Positions 48,706 to 57,430 of a stretch of DNA of 64,000 nucleotides are shown here, in pieces. The notes under the pieces were generated by a model, which had not been told where the DNA came from, did not search any database, and was given only the letters and a program-made list of their open reading frames with translations. The stretch comes from Psychrobacillus psychrodurans (GTDB taxonomy: Bacteria; Bacillota; Bacilli; Bacillales_A; Planococcaceae). Location: the NCBI GenBank assembly GCA_900114885.1, contig FOUN01000002.1, positions 434,001-498,000 on the forward strand, read 5' to 3'. Every line of letters starts with the position of its first letter. Within the stretch, counting starts at the first letter, position 1. A program made the translations under genes and the position numbers.

Positions 48706-50175
48706 ATGACAGAAGCTAATATAAATGTAGGATGGAACTTGGAAAATACTTATACCAATCTGCCGGAATTAATGTATACAGTTATTAACGTAAATCCTGT
48801 TAGCAACCCCAAAATTGTTGTCTTAAATGGAGAATTAGCAACTACGTTAGGACTAGATCCTAAAGCTTTAGAAAGTAGACAAGGTATTGAGGAACTGGCT
48901 GGCAATCGCACAATAGAAGGTGGGATACCTTTAGCACAGGCCTATGCTGGGCATCAATTTGGACATTTTACTATGTTAGGGGACGGTAGAGCTCTGCTGC
49001 TCGGTGAACATATTAAGCCTTCGGGAGAACTAGTTGATATCCAGTTGAAGGGTTCAGGTAGAACACCATATTCTCGTGGAGGAGATGGAAGAGCAGGACT
49101 TGGACCAATGCTTCGTGAATATATTATTAGTGAATCTATGCATGCACTTGGTATTCCAACGACTCGTAGCCTTTCTGTAGTCACTACAGGTGAGGATATT
49201 ATGCGGGAAACTGTTGGACCAGGAGCTGTAATGACGCGAATAGCTTCTAGTCATTTACGTGTAGGTACTTTTCAATTTGCTGCAAAATGGGGAAGTATAA
49301 ACGATTTAAAAGACTTGGCAGATTATGCAATAGAGAGACATTATCCGATACTATTGGATAAAGAAAATCGTTATCTATTATTACTCCAGGAAGTGATTGA
49401 GCATCAGGCAGCTTTAATTGCGAAATGGCAACTTGTTGGCTTTATTCATGGAGTGATGAACACGGATAATATGACAATAAGTGGTGAAACAATCGATTAT
49501 GGTCCTTGTGCTTTCATGGATACTTTTGATTCGAAAACAGTATTTAGCTCAATCGATACTCATGGTCGGTATGCTTATGAAAATCAACCGAATATTGCCG
49601 CTTGGAATTTAGCAAGGTTGGCAGAAAGTTTATTACCACTTATTCATGAAGATGAGGAAGAAGCAGTCAAACTTGCAACAGAAAAAATAGGGGCATTTCC
49701 GGAAAAATATGAGACTTACTGGTTGACGGGAATGGGGAATAAGCTAGGTATTTTTAATATAGAAGAAGAGGACCTTTCGTTAATTGATAACTTGCTTCAA
49801 CTTATGGAGAAATACAGAGCAGACTATACTAATACATTCCGATTGATGACTCTTGATAAGTTAGAGGAAACTGTTTTGTTTGGTAAAAAAGATTTTGACC
49901 AATGGTATGAGAAGTGGCTAGCTAGAGTTGAAAAACAAGATGTGTCTAAAGAATTTATCCAGCAGCTGATGCAGAAAAGTAATCCTGCAGTCATTCCAAG
50001 AAATCATCGGGTAGAAGATGCAATTGAAGCAGCAGTGAATAATCAAGATTATAGTGTGCTAAAGAGCCTTCTTAAAGTAATTTCTAAACCATACGATTAT
50101 AGTTCTGATCATATGGATTATACTTCACTACCCCCTGATACCTCAAGACCGTATAAAACGTTTTGCGGTACTTAA
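48706..50175 (+). CDS. selO: Protein adenylyltransferase SelO (YdiU)
   Basis: 489-residue pseudokinase-fold enzyme that transfers AMP to Ser/Thr/Tyr of target proteins, part of the oxidative stress response. Family motifs are [10 protein letters not shown] (about 80-89), [20 protein letters not shown] split over about 112-131, and [19 protein letters not shown] (about 251-269) holding the metal-binding Asn and Asp. The C-terminus ends FCGT where some homologues carry Sec or Cys-Ser-Ser. Full length. AAAGGAAG precedes the ATG. Confidence 0.94.
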   Translation: MTEANINVGWNLENTYTNLPELMYTVINVNPVSNPKIVVLNGELATTLGLDPKALESRQGIEELAGNRTIEGGIPLAQAYAGHQFGHFTMLGDGRALLLGEHIKPSGELVDIQLKGSGRTPYSRGGDGRAGLGPMLREYIISESMHALGIPTTRSLSVVTTGEDIMRETVGPGAVMTRIASSHLRVGTFQFAAKWGSINDLKDLADYAIERHYPILLDKENRYLLLLQEVIEHQAALIAKWQLVGFIHGVMNTDNMTISGETIDYGPCAFMDTFDSKTVFSSIDTHGRYAYENQPNIAAWNLARLAESLLPLIHEDEEEAVKLATEKIGAFPEKYETYWLTGMGNKLGIFNIEEEDLSLIDNLLQLMEKYRADYTNTFRLMTLDKLEETVLFGKKDFDQWYEKWLARVEKQDVSKEFIQQLMQKSNPAVIPRNHRVEDAIEAAVNNQDYSVLKSLLKVISKPYDYSSDHMDYTSLPPDTSRPYKTFCGT

Positions 50176-50183
50176 AAAAATTA

Positions 50184-50222
50184 AAACAAGCCTGTAAACA
50201 TTCTAAGTTTACAGGCTTTTAC
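50184..50222. terminator. Shared bidirectional terminator (selO / hydroxyacyl-CoA dehydrogenase)
   Basis: AGCCTGTAAAC pairs with GTTTACAGGCT around ATTCTAA, with T-runs on the plus strand and A-runs upstream that serve the minus strand. The two genes converge here. Confidence 0.85.
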
Positions 50223-50228
50223 TAATAA

Positions 50229-51122
50229 TTAGGATAAAAAATCAGGTTTCAAATAATTGGGGTTTGGATATTTGTAGAATCCTTCTCCAGCTTCTCTGCC
50301 AGTTTTGCCTTTATCGATATAATCTGTTTTTAAGATATTGGCCAATTTAATGAAATGATCGTTGCCAGATTGTCCTTTTGCATTGGCAATATTGTATGCG
50401 GTATTAATTCCAACGATATCCAGAATAGCAAATGGACCTTTTGGAGAGCCCGTTGCAATCATCCAAGTTTTATCGATAGTTTCAGGATCAGCAACGTCAT
50501 TTATTAATAATTGTTGTGCAGCTTCTAAAAAAGGAACTAGAAGGGAATTCAATATATATCCTGGCTGTTCTTTTTGTAATGGTAAAGCTACCATCCCGAT
50601 AGCTTTGGCAAATTTAATCACATCATTAAAAACTTGGTTCTCTGTCCCAGGATGTTTCATAATTTCGGCTGTATTGTTCATCCAAATTTCATTGGCAAAG
50701 TGTAATGCTAGAAATTTTCCTGGTCGACCTGTTACTTCGGCAAATTGGCTAGGTAGTAATGTAGAAGAGTTAGTTGCAAAAATTGTCTTTTGTGGTGCAA
50801 CTTTGCTTAAGTCCTTATAGAAATTATTTTTTATTGGTACAACTTCAGGGATTGCTTCGATTACGAGATCCGCTTCAATTACAGCTTTTTCTAAATCAGT
50901 GTGGAAAGAAATACGATTATATGCTTCGTTAATTTCTCCGTCAGTAGCTCCTAAATCTTCTTTATAACGTAATTTTAAATTCATCATTCTATTTTTTGCA
51001 TTGTCAAGAGCCTCATCATTAATATCATATACTGCAACTTGAAAACCTTTAAATGCCGTTTGAAAAGCTATTTGACTTCCCAAAACTCCACTACCGGCAA
51101 CTGTAATTTGTTCGTAATTCAT
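50229..51122 (-). CDS. 3-hydroxyacyl-CoA dehydrogenase, NAD-dependent
   Basis: 297-residue oxidoreductase of the 3-hydroxybutyryl/3-hydroxyacyl-CoA dehydrogenase family. The Rossmann motif GSGVLGSQIAF (about 10-20) and the conserved ATNSSTLLPSQ (about 116-126) are present, and catalytic His and Glu fall in ALHFANEIW (about 138-146). The C-terminal helical domain has KEQPGYILNS. It stands alone on the minus strand with an AGGAGA-type site before its ATG. The substrate chain length is unknown. Confidence 0.88.
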   Translation of the reverse strand: MNYEQITVAGSGVLGSQIAFQTAFKGFQVAVYDINDEALDNAKNRMMNLKLRYKEDLGATDGEINEAYNRISFHTDLEKAVIEADLVIEAIPEVVPIKNNFYKDLSKVAPQKTIFATNSSTLLPSQFAEVTGRPGKFLALHFANEIWMNNTAEIMKHPGTENQVFNDVIKFAKAIGMVALPLQKEQPGYILNSLLVPFLEAAQQLLINDVADPETIDKTWMIATGSPKGPFAILDIVGINTAYNIANAKGQSGNDHFIKLANILKTDYIDKGKTGREAGEGFYKYPNPNYLKPDFLS

Positions 51123-51339
51123 TTACAATCTCCTCTCCAATATAAAAAGTATAATCGTTTTACTATACCCTTTAAGCGAATGTTCAAGCAGAGTATAGCA
51201 AAATGAATATAACAAACACTATATAATTCAGAAAGGGATAATTATAGGAACTCTAACTTGTAACATAGCTTTTTTATCTTTAAAATTAAAGAGTAATCTA
51301 GTTAGGTTCAATTTTTAGAAAAAGGAGTTTTAAAAGCGT

Positions 51340-52200
51340 ATGCAGACGAACAAAGTAGCGGATACAACCCGACGAATAATTTTGATCGTAATAGGAGCAG
51401 CTATTGCGGGTTATGCACTTGAAGCTGTATTAATACCAAACTCAGTTATTGACGGTGGGGTAACAGGCGTTAGTATCATGGGAACATATTTATTTAATAT
51501 TCCTCTTGGCGTATTACTATTTGTATTAAACATTCCATTTGTATATTTAGGATATAAACAAGTCGGTAAAACCTTTGCAATAATGAGTATTGTTGGAATA
51601 GCATCACTATCTATTTCTACAGTTTTACTGCATCATATCGAGCCAATTTTAAGTGCAAAGGATCCTTTATTAGTAGTAATATCTGGGGGAGTAATGCTAG
51701 GTGTTGGTATTGGGGTTGTCCTTCGAAACGGTGGAGCTCTTGATGGAGCAGAAGTTTTAGCAGTCCTTGTATCTCGAAAAGTACCGTTTTCAGTAGGAGA
51801 TATCATTTTACTTATCAATGCGTTTATTTTTGTAGGTGCAGGTTTTATATATGGTTTAGAAAGTGCACTTTATTCAGCTACTACTTATTACATAGCTAAA
51901 ATCGTAATTGATGTAATTCAAGTTGGTCTTGAAAAGTCTAAATCTGTGCGTATTGTTAGTAAACAATCTGAGAAGATTGGCTCTGCAATTCAAGATCGTT
52001 TAGGTCGTGGTGTTACATATTCAAGTGGACGTGGCGGTTTTTCAAATGAAACAATGGATATTGTTACATGTGTAATTACTCGTATGGAAGAAAACAAATT
52101 AATGACGATTATTAAAGAATTGGACACAAGTGCTTTTGTTGTGATCACAGATGTGGCAGAAGTAAGAGGCGGTAGCTTCAAAAAACGTGATATTCACTAA
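51340..52200 (+). CDS. YitT-family membrane protein (DUF161 + DUF2179)
   Basis: 286 residues with five to six N-terminal membrane segments (about 13-190; motif PNSVIDGGVTGVSIM near 31) and a soluble C-terminal DUF2179 domain (about 215-280; ITDVAEVRGGSFKKRDIH). This is a common Firmicutes family; transport is suspected but not shown. AAAAAGGAG precedes the ATG by 12 bases. Single gene with a strong terminator downstream. Confidence 0.88.
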   Translation: MQTNKVADTTRRIILIVIGAAIAGYALEAVLIPNSVIDGGVTGVSIMGTYLFNIPLGVLLFVLNIPFVYLGYKQVGKTFAIMSIVGIASLSISTVLLHHIEPILSAKDPLLVVISGGVMLGVGIGVVLRNGGALDGAEVLAVLVSRKVPFSVGDIILLINAFIFVGAGFIYGLESALYSATTYYIAKIVIDVIQVGLEKSKSVRIVSKQSEKIGSAIQDRLGRGVTYSSGRGGFSNETMDIVTCVITRMEENKLMTIIKELDTSAFVVITDVAEVRGGSFKKRDIH

Positions 52201-52206
52201 TACAAT

Positions 52207-52256
52207 AAACCCGTTAAATGAGTAACTATCGTCATTTAACGGGTATTTATTATAAA
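52207..52256. terminator. Terminator after the YitT gene, likely bidirectional
   Basis: ACCCGTTAAATGA pairs with TCATTTAACGGGT around a 10-nt loop (about 52208-52243). The next gene converges on it from the minus strand. Confidence 0.85.
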
Positions 52257-52260
52257 AAAA

Positions 52261-52485
52261 TTATTTTCGTTTTTTCTTCCCAAGTTCTTTTGTAGCAGCT
52301 TTATTTTTATCTACAATCTGTTCAAATTCAACTTGTACATGGATGCCATTTTCTTCGGTTTCTTGGACACTAATCACTTTACCTTTTCGGCCTTTAATTT
52401 TTAGATTGTCTTCGACCGCAGGGATATCTCTCAATACTTGAGTTAAAACAATTATATTTTTCTCCATAAAATGAACAGCATACAT
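52261..52485 (-). CDS. Small DUF2187 (YkvS-like) protein
   Basis: 74-residue basic protein. The central GRKGKVISVQETEENGIHVQVEF resembles the small KOW/SH3-like DUF2187 (YkvS) family, and the C-terminus is Lys-rich. Two ATGs lie close together; the second (52485) is eight bases from the AAGGGG site and the first only two, so I use 52485. Function unknown. Confidence 0.65.
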   Translation of the reverse strand: MYAVHFMEKNIIVLTQVLRDIPAVEDNLKIKGRKGKVISVQETEENGIHVQVEFEQIVDKNKAATKELGKKKRK

Positions 52486-52730
52486 TTCCATTTCCCCTTA
52501 TTTTATATTTTAGAATCTATGTATTTTATGATTATTTGAAAGATATAGAACTTCTATAAGTTGTAAACATATTTGTATATCTATTTAAAAAGAAGAGGTG
52601 TTCAAAACAATAAACTCAAGACAGACTAGTTCAGGCTGAAATAGGCAATCATTGCAATTGTAAAGGTTAACGTGGACGCACTTTTAGATTTCTGATTTAA
52701 TTTTTGTTAGGAGTTTGTAATCGAAATAAC

Positions 52731-52759
52731 TTGCAAAAAATTTAAGGACTTGTTATTCT
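52731..52759 (+). promoter_or_regulatory. Candidate promoter of the riboflavin operon
   Basis: TTGCAA (52731-52736), a 17-bp spacer and TATTCT (52754-52759) end 19 bp before the first FMN aptamer. No comparable promoter is seen between the three aptamers, so all three probably lie on one leader. The 52500-52730 stretch holds nothing else recognisable. Confidence 0.5.
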
Positions 52760-52777
52760 TAGACCAATTAAATAATT

Positions 52778-52903
52778 TATCCTTCGGGGTCGGGTGAAAG
52801 TCCCAATCGACAGTAAGAGAGCAATCTTGAAGCCTGTGAGCCGTAAAACGCATGATTTGGTGTGAATCCAAAGCCGACAGTTATAGTCTGGATGGGAGAA
52901 GGA
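52778..52903 (+). ncRNA. FMN riboswitch (RFN element), copy 1
   Basis: Matches the RFN consensus: opening TATCCTTCGGGG, then GGGTGAAAGTCCC, GAAGCCTGTGAGCC, GGTGTGAATCC, AAAGCCGACAG and the closing GTCTGGATGGGAGAAGGA. All six peripheral helices can be traced. FMN binding is expected to favour the terminator downstream. Confidence 0.95.
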
Positions 52904-52979
52904 ATAAGTGCCTATTGTATAGGTTTTTTAGTTATACTAAAAAACGATATAAAAGGGCTTATTAAAGTACGACTTCTCT

Positions 52980-53010
52980 CGCATCCAATGAATTCTGGAT
53001 GTGTTTTTTT
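52980..53010 (+). terminator. Terminator of FMN riboswitch copy 1
   Basis: An eight-pair stem (52980-52987 with 52996-53003, one G-U) and seven T. A second perfect 11-bp hairpin (53055-53065 with 53073-53083) follows without a T-tract. Confidence 0.75.
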
Positions 53011-53142
53011 ATGTCTAGTTACAACGAATAGCTCCTCATGTCGTTTCAGTCTGGGCAATAAAGGCAAAGGTAGCCTTTATTGCAATTATTATCCGGTTGT
53101 CTAGGCTGGCATAGGAGCTTGCGCTTTTTTAAATTGAATAAT

Positions 53143-53268
53143 TATCCTTCGGGGTCGGGTGAAAGTCCCAATCGACAGTAAGAGAGCAATCTTGAAGCCT
53201 GTGAGCCGTAAAACGCATGATTTGGTGTGAATCCAAAGCCGACAGTTATAGTCTGGATGGGAGAAGGA
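53143..53268 (+). ncRNA. FMN riboswitch (RFN element), copy 2
   Basis: Identical to copy 1 over the aptamer as far as I can read; starts exactly 365 bp later. No gene lies between copies 1 and 2. Confidence 0.95.
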
Positions 53269-53344
53269 ATAAGTGCCTATTGTATAGGTTTTTTAGTTAT
53301 ACTAAAAAACGATATAAAAGGGCTTATTAAAGTACGACTTCTCT

Positions 53345-53375
53345 CGCATCCAATGAATTCTGGATGTGTTTTTTT
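53345..53375 (+). terminator. Terminator of FMN riboswitch copy 2
   Basis: Same stem and T-run as after copy 1, shifted by 365 bp. The 11-bp hairpin recurs at 53420-53448. Confidence 0.75.
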
Positions 53376-53507
53376 ATGTCTAGTTACAACGAATAGCTCC
53401 TCATGTCGTTTCAGTCTGGGCAATAAAGGCAAAGGTAGCCTTTATTGCAATTATTATGCGGATGTCTAGGCTGGCATAGGAGCTTGCGCTTTTTTAAATT
53501 GAATAAT

Positions 53508-53633
53508 TATCCTTCGGGGTCGGGTGAAAGTCCCAATCGACAGTAAAAGAGCAATCTTGAAGCCTGTGAGCCGTAAAAAGCATGATTTGGTGTGAATCCA
53601 AAGCCGACAGTTATAGTCTGGATGGGAGAAGGA
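53508..53633 (+). ncRNA. FMN riboswitch (RFN element), copy 3
   Basis: Two base differences from copies 1 and 2 (AAAAG for AAGAG, and AAAAAGC for AAAACGC); all conserved core motifs are kept. This is the copy directly upstream of ribE. Confidence 0.95.
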
Positions 53634-53692
53634 GTAGTTCGATGCTTTTTGAGAAATATTTACAAAAGGCTTGTTTGAATCTACCTAATTTT

Positions 53693-53730
53693 CCTCTGTC
53701 ACCTTTGTGGGCGGAGTTTTTTGTTTTTAA
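53693..53730 (+). terminator. Terminator of FMN riboswitch copy 3
   Basis: CTCTGTCAC pairs with GTG-GCGGAG including G-U pairs and one bulge (53694-53702 with 53707-53716), followed by TTTTTTGTTTTT. It is unrelated in sequence to the terminators of copies 1 and 2. Confidence 0.7.
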
Positions 53731-53776
53731 GAAGCTTCTGATTTCTCCTCAAAACATATTAGTAAAGGAGGATACA

Positions 53777-54412
53777 ATGTTTACAGGAATTGTAGAAGAG
53801 CAAGGTATTGTAAAAAACATTCAAAAAAGTGCTAGCAGTATGCAACTTTCTATACAAGCTGACAGAATTTTAGAAGATATAAAATTGGGCGATAGCATTT
53901 CAGTAAATGGTGTTTGTTTAACTGTAATCACATCTTCTCAAACTGAATTTACAGTAGATGTAATGCCAGAAACATTTCATGCGACTACAACCAATTTATT
54001 AAAAAATGGTTCAGCTGTTAACCTAGAACGAGCAATGGGCGCAAATGGCCGTTTTGGTGGACATTTCGTTTCCGGACATGTCGACGGAGTAGGTACGATA
54101 TTGAAGAAACGACCTACTGCAAATGCAGTTTATATTGATATTACTGTACCAGAAGATGTAAGTCACTTTTGTATTCCCAAAGGATCTATTACCGTAGATG
54201 GTACAAGTTTAACTATTTTTGAAATAACTAAGTCGACAATAACTATTTCACTAATTCCCCATACAAACAAAGAGACAGTGTTAGGGATGAAGAAAGAGCG
54301 TGAACTAGTCAATATTGAATGTGACATGCTAGGAAAGTATATGTATCAATATGTTAAAAATAAAAAGGAATCAACTATTACACAAGATTTTCTAAAGCAG
54401 AACGGTTTTTAA
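53777..54412 (+). CDS. ribE: Riboflavin synthase alpha chain
   Basis: Dismutates two lumazine molecules to riboflavin. 211 residues with the two repeated lumazine-binding barrels; [10 protein letters not shown] at the N-terminus, VNGVCLTV in the first barrel, [10 protein letters not shown] in the middle and VDGTSLTI in the second. A longer open frame from 53582 runs back into the riboswitch, but GGAGGATACAATG fixes the start at 53777. It is the first gene of the operon; ribD, usually in front, is missing. Confidence 0.96.
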   Translation: MFTGIVEEQGIVKNIQKSASSMQLSIQADRILEDIKLGDSISVNGVCLTVITSSQTEFTVDVMPETFHATTTNLLKNGSAVNLERAMGANGRFGGHFVSGHVDGVGTILKKRPTANAVYIDITVPEDVSHFCIPKGSITVDGTSLTIFEITKSTITISLIPHTNKETVLGMKKERELVNIECDMLGKYMYQYVKNKKESTITQDFLKQNGF

Positions 54413-54424
54413 GGAGATAATAAC

Positions 54425-55036
54425 ATGCTAAATACGATAGAAGAAGCAATAACGGATTTAAAACAAGGTAAGATCATTATTTTAATAGATGATGAAGACC
54501 GCGAGAACGAAGGGGATTTTCTTTGCTTAGCAGAATTTGCTACACCAGAAAATATTAATTTCATGGCCAAGTATGGTCGGGGGTTGATTTGTATGCCTAT
54601 TCATGAAGAAATTGCCCAGGAATTGCAATTGCATCCGATGGTTTCTAACAATACAGATTTTCATCATACTGCATTCACTGTGTCGATTGATCATGAGACG
54701 ACATCAACAGGGATTAGTGCTTTCGATCGATCTAAAACAATGCTGCAAGTGATTAATCCACAAGCTAGAGCACTACAATTTAAGCGACCTGGACATGTCT
54801 TTCCTCTGATTGCAAAACCAGGTGGTGTATTAGAAAGACGAGGACATACAGAAGCTGCCGTGGATTTTGGAATACTTTGTGCATCTTCAAAAGCTGGTGT
54901 AATTTGTGAAATTATGAACGAAGATGGGACAATGGCACGCTTACCAGATTTACTGGAATTTGCCCAACAATTTCAAGTGAAGATTGTAACAATTGAAGAA
55001 TTATCAAATTACTTAACAAATAATAAAGTTAGCTAA
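54425..55036 (+). CDS. ribB: 3,4-dihydroxy-2-butanone 4-phosphate synthase (RibB only)
   Basis: 203-residue enzyme converting ribulose 5-phosphate to the four-carbon lumazine precursor. Key motifs are the acidic [11 protein letters not shown] (about 24-34) and the C-terminal [11 protein letters not shown] (about 138-149). In B. subtilis the gene is a roughly 400-residue ribBA fusion; here it stops after the RibB domain, with a clean stop and ribH 12 bp later. No RibA remnant is seen. GGAGATAATAAC precedes the ATG. Confidence 0.94.
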   Translation: MLNTIEEAITDLKQGKIIILIDDEDRENEGDFLCLAEFATPENINFMAKYGRGLICMPIHEEIAQELQLHPMVSNNTDFHHTAFTVSIDHETTSTGISAFDRSKTMLQVINPQARALQFKRPGHVFPLIAKPGGVLERRGHTEAAVDFGILCASSKAGVICEIMNEDGTMARLPDLLEFAQQFQVKIVTIEELSNYLTNNKVS

Positions 55037-55048
55037 GGAGAGAATAAG

Positions 55049-55513
55049 ATGGTAAAAACAATAGAAGCAAATTTAATCGGAACAGATTTGAAAATAGGTA
55101 TTGTCGTAGGGCGTTTTAATGATTTTATAAATGCAAAACTTGTTGATGGCGCAATAGATGGATTGAAACGTCACGGGGTAAAGGAAGAAAATATAGAAGT
55201 CGCATGGGTTCCAGGTGTATTTGAAGTACCGTTTATTGCAAAAAAAATGGCTGAATCACATAATTATAATGCTGTCATTGGTCTTGGAACAGTAATTCGT
55301 GGAGCTACTACACACTATGACTATGTATGTAATGAGGCTGCAAAAGGAATCGCTCAAGTAGGTTTACAAACTGGAGTACCAGTTATTTTCGGTATTGTTA
55401 CAACTGAATCCATTGAACAGGCTATTGAACGAGCGGGTACAAAAGTAGGGAATAAAGGATACGATGCTGCTATATCAGCTATTGAGATGGCAAATCTTTT
55501 GAAGATAATGTAA
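55049..55513 (+). CDS. ribH: 6,7-dimethyl-8-ribityllumazine synthase
   Basis: 154-residue capsid-forming enzyme that joins the RibB product with the pyrimidine precursor. Motifs GRFNDFIN (about 21-28), WVPGVFEVP (about 53-61) and [14 protein letters not shown] (about 79-92, with the catalytic His) are present. It closes the operon, and riboflavin made by RibE and RibH feeds RibF at 3982. Confidence 0.96.
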   Translation: MVKTIEANLIGTDLKIGIVVGRFNDFINAKLVDGAIDGLKRHGVKEENIEVAWVPGVFEVPFIAKKMAESHNYNAVIGLGTVIRGATTHYDYVCNEAAKGIAQVGLQTGVPVIFGIVTTESIEQAIERAGTKVGNKGYDAAISAIEMANLLKIM

Positions 55514-55537
55514 AAAGAGCAATAATAATATAGAAAG

Positions 55538-55575
55538 CCAATGACCAACGCAACAGGTCATTGGTTGGTTTACTT
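55538..55575 (+). terminator. Terminator after ribH
   Basis: CCAATGACC pairs with GGTCATTGG around AACGCAACA (about 55539-55565), followed by TTGGTTT. Confidence 0.75.
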
Positions 55576-55631
55576 ATGATTTTCCTTACAATATTTTTAA
55601 AATAGTAAGGAAAAAATGTTAAAAATAAATT

Positions 55632-55955
55632 CTAATTTTCTTGTATTTGAATATTAACAAGCTCATCAGTATCAGTAATATATTCAATCCTTACAGATAC
55701 TCCAAATTCCTTACCACTATCTTTTAACCATAACTTAAATTTTTCAATTGTAGAACTTTCTTTAGTTTCCTTTCCCTCATGTAGGTAGTCAATAATACTT
55801 GCATTCGGATATTTGGATTGTGCTTCTTTCATAGCTAGCTGTCCCCACTTAGCATATGCTGGTATTTCCTGTTGTGTAGGTGCAATCGACTGTATATGTG
55901 CTGTAACTAATTGGGTAGAAGTAATAATTCCAAGTGCAATAACTATTTTCTGCAT
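55632..55955 (-). CDS. Small secreted DUF3889 protein
   Basis: 107 residues: a signal peptide (about 1-19, probable cleavage after VTA), then a DUF3889-type domain with PAYAKWGQLAMKEAQSKYP (about 32-50) and a KESSTIEKFKLWL segment. An AAAGGAG site precedes the ATG on the minus strand. DUF3889 proteins are small exported proteins of Bacillales with no known function. No operon partner. The flanking 55956-56204 shows no other gene. Confidence 0.82.
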   Translation of the reverse strand: MQKIVIALGIITSTQLVTAHIQSIAPTQQEIPAYAKWGQLAMKEAQSKYPNASIIDYLHEGKETKESSTIEKFKLWLKDSGKEFGVSVRIEYITDTDELVNIQIQEN

Positions 55956-56204
55956 GATTAAACTCCTTTCCTTTTGTTTAGGATGAGTCTTTCGTTGAAA
56001 ATAATTCTATGAAGAGCCATGTTTATTAAAACATTATCGAATACAACATAATTTAGGTTTTAAGGAAGTTGTATTTCTTCATCAGTACATATATTCTTTC
56101 ATGTAGTCTGTTTATATATATAATGAGAGTAATAATTCTGAAAAATGATAAACTTGTAATATAATGAAAGATGAACAGGATACTGAAATCAAGGGGGCAA
56201 CATA

Positions 56205-56990
56205 ATGGAATTAGGATTAACAGGAAAAGTAGCAATAGTTACTGGTTCAAGTAAAGGTATAGGTTTACAAACAGCTTTGCAATTAGTGCAAGAGGGAGCA
56301 AGTGTAGTATTATGTGCAAGAGGAAAAGAAAAATTAAAAGAGGCAGCGGCATTTATTAAAACTGAAACAGGAGCAGACGTATTAATTGTTCCGGCTGACA
56401 TTACAAAAGAGGAAGCTTGTAAAGAAGTCATTCAAAAAACAATTAATCATTATGGTCGAATTGATATTTTAGTTAATAATGCGGGTACTTCATCTGCCAA
56501 TCCTTTCGATTCAGTGGATACAGATTTATGGCAAACAGATTTAGACTTAAAATTATTTGGAGCAATACATACCTCAAAAGCTGCAATTCCCTATATGAGA
56601 GAAGTAGGCGGAGGAGCTATTGTAAACGTAACAGCAGTTTTAGGGAAAACACCACCTGCAAGTTCTTTACCAACGACAGTTAGTCGAGCAGCTGGTATGG
56701 CTTTGACTAAAGCTATGAGTAAAGACTTAGGCAAAGACAATATTCGGGTAAATACAGTTTGCATTGGACTTATCAGAAGTAATCAAATCGAATTAAAATG
56801 GAAAAAGGATGCTCCAGAACTTACTTGGGAAGAATATTCTAGAAATGTAGTAGGTCCTACGATTCCACTTCAACGAATTGGTGAAACAACTGAAGCAGCA
56901 AATGTCATTACTTTTCTAGTATCCGATGCCGCTTCCTATGTAACTGGAACAGCCGTAAATATCGATGGTGGATCTGGTGGAACACTTTAA
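56205..56990 (+). CDS. Short-chain dehydrogenase lacking the catalytic Tyr and Lys
   Basis: 261 residues with an intact NAD(P) motif TGSSKGIG (about 13-20), NNAG (about 89-92) and the C-terminal VTGTAVNIDGGSGG. The catalytic YxxxK slot reads T157-V-S-R161 in context (TTVSRAAG), and the usual Ser region reads NVTAVLGK. It is therefore unlikely to work as a classical SDR oxidoreductase and may bind cofactor or use other residues. An AGGGGGC site precedes the ATG. The ymfI protein in this window keeps the full motif. Confidence 0.85.
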   Translation: MELGLTGKVAIVTGSSKGIGLQTALQLVQEGASVVLCARGKEKLKEAAAFIKTETGADVLIVPADITKEEACKEVIQKTINHYGRIDILVNNAGTSSANPFDSVDTDLWQTDLDLKLFGAIHTSKAAIPYMREVGGGAIVNVTAVLGKTPPASSLPTTVSRAAGMALTKAMSKDLGKDNIRVNTVCIGLIRSNQIELKWKKDAPELTWEEYSRNVVGPTIPLQRIGETTEAANVITFLVSDAASYVTGTAVNIDGGSGGTL

Positions 56991-57005
56991 GGGAAATAGA
57001 ATATC

Positions 57006-57274
57006 AATTGAGTCAATTTCATAAAAAATATTATTTAGTTAAACCCGAACAATGCTGATTTCCGTTCTAGGCGGACGCTTTCCGCGGGCACGGCTTCAAT
57101 CTCCTCGTCACTACGTTCCTGCGGGGCTTTCAGCTCGTGCTGTTCCCGCTGGAGTCGCCGGCTGCCACTCCAATCGACGGGATCAACTTTCCCTAAAAAC
57201 GAATAATTTATTGCGATATTATGTAAACATTCGTACTTTTAAATAATACAAGTAATTATGAAATTGACTCAATT
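57006..57274. repeat. MITE-like element with 18-bp perfect inverted ends
   Basis: AATTGAGTCAATTTCATA (57006-57023) and its exact complement (57257-57274) bound 269 bp that contain a GC-rich repeat core (about 57056-57178) of the same family as copies A and D. The inner ends are also partly complementary. No transposase; the open frame inside is a chance frame in the core. Confidence 0.75.
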
Positions 57275-57315
57275 AAAATGTAAATTTAATAATATTATGG
57301 AATTGAAAACAAAAC

Positions 57316-57352
57316 TAGAAATCCTAATTGTAAAAGGGTTTCTAGTTATTTA
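57316..57352. terminator. Hairpin, possible terminator
   Basis: AACTAGAAATCC pairs with GGGTTTCTAGTT with one mismatch (about 57316-57350). It has no strong T-tract; it may be the remnant of a gene end. Confidence 0.4.
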
Positions 57353-57430
57353 AATCAGTCAATATTTATATTAGATCATAAGCAGAGTTTCCTCGACCAC
57401 AATCCTCATTTGTAGCTTTTTCAGTAATTT

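Larger units (their letters stand above)
52778..53507 (+). repeat. Two tandem 365-bp riboswitch-plus-terminator units
   Basis: Units 52778-53142 and 53143-53507 differ, as far as I can read, by only two substitutions near their ends (ATCCGGTTG versus ATGCGGATG). Each carries an aptamer, a candidate terminator and a second hairpin. The third aptamer continues the 365-bp register but its downstream sequence differs. Confidence 0.95.

Noticed and set aside
48706-50175. Truncated selO
   Set aside because: Length and C-terminal residues fit full-length bacterial SelO of about 490 residues.
52862-53104. 80-residue open frame repeated at 53227-53469
   Set aside because: It starts inside the FMN aptamer and runs through the terminator; its repetition is due to the 365-bp DNA duplication, not a protein.
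53582-53776. N-terminal extension of ribE
   Set aside because: The in-frame extension overlaps the riboswitch and terminator, and a consensus ribosome binding site precedes the ATG at 53777.
57006-57274. Insertion sequence with transposase
   Set aside because: Only 269 bp and no transposase-like frame; described as a MITE-like repeat instead.
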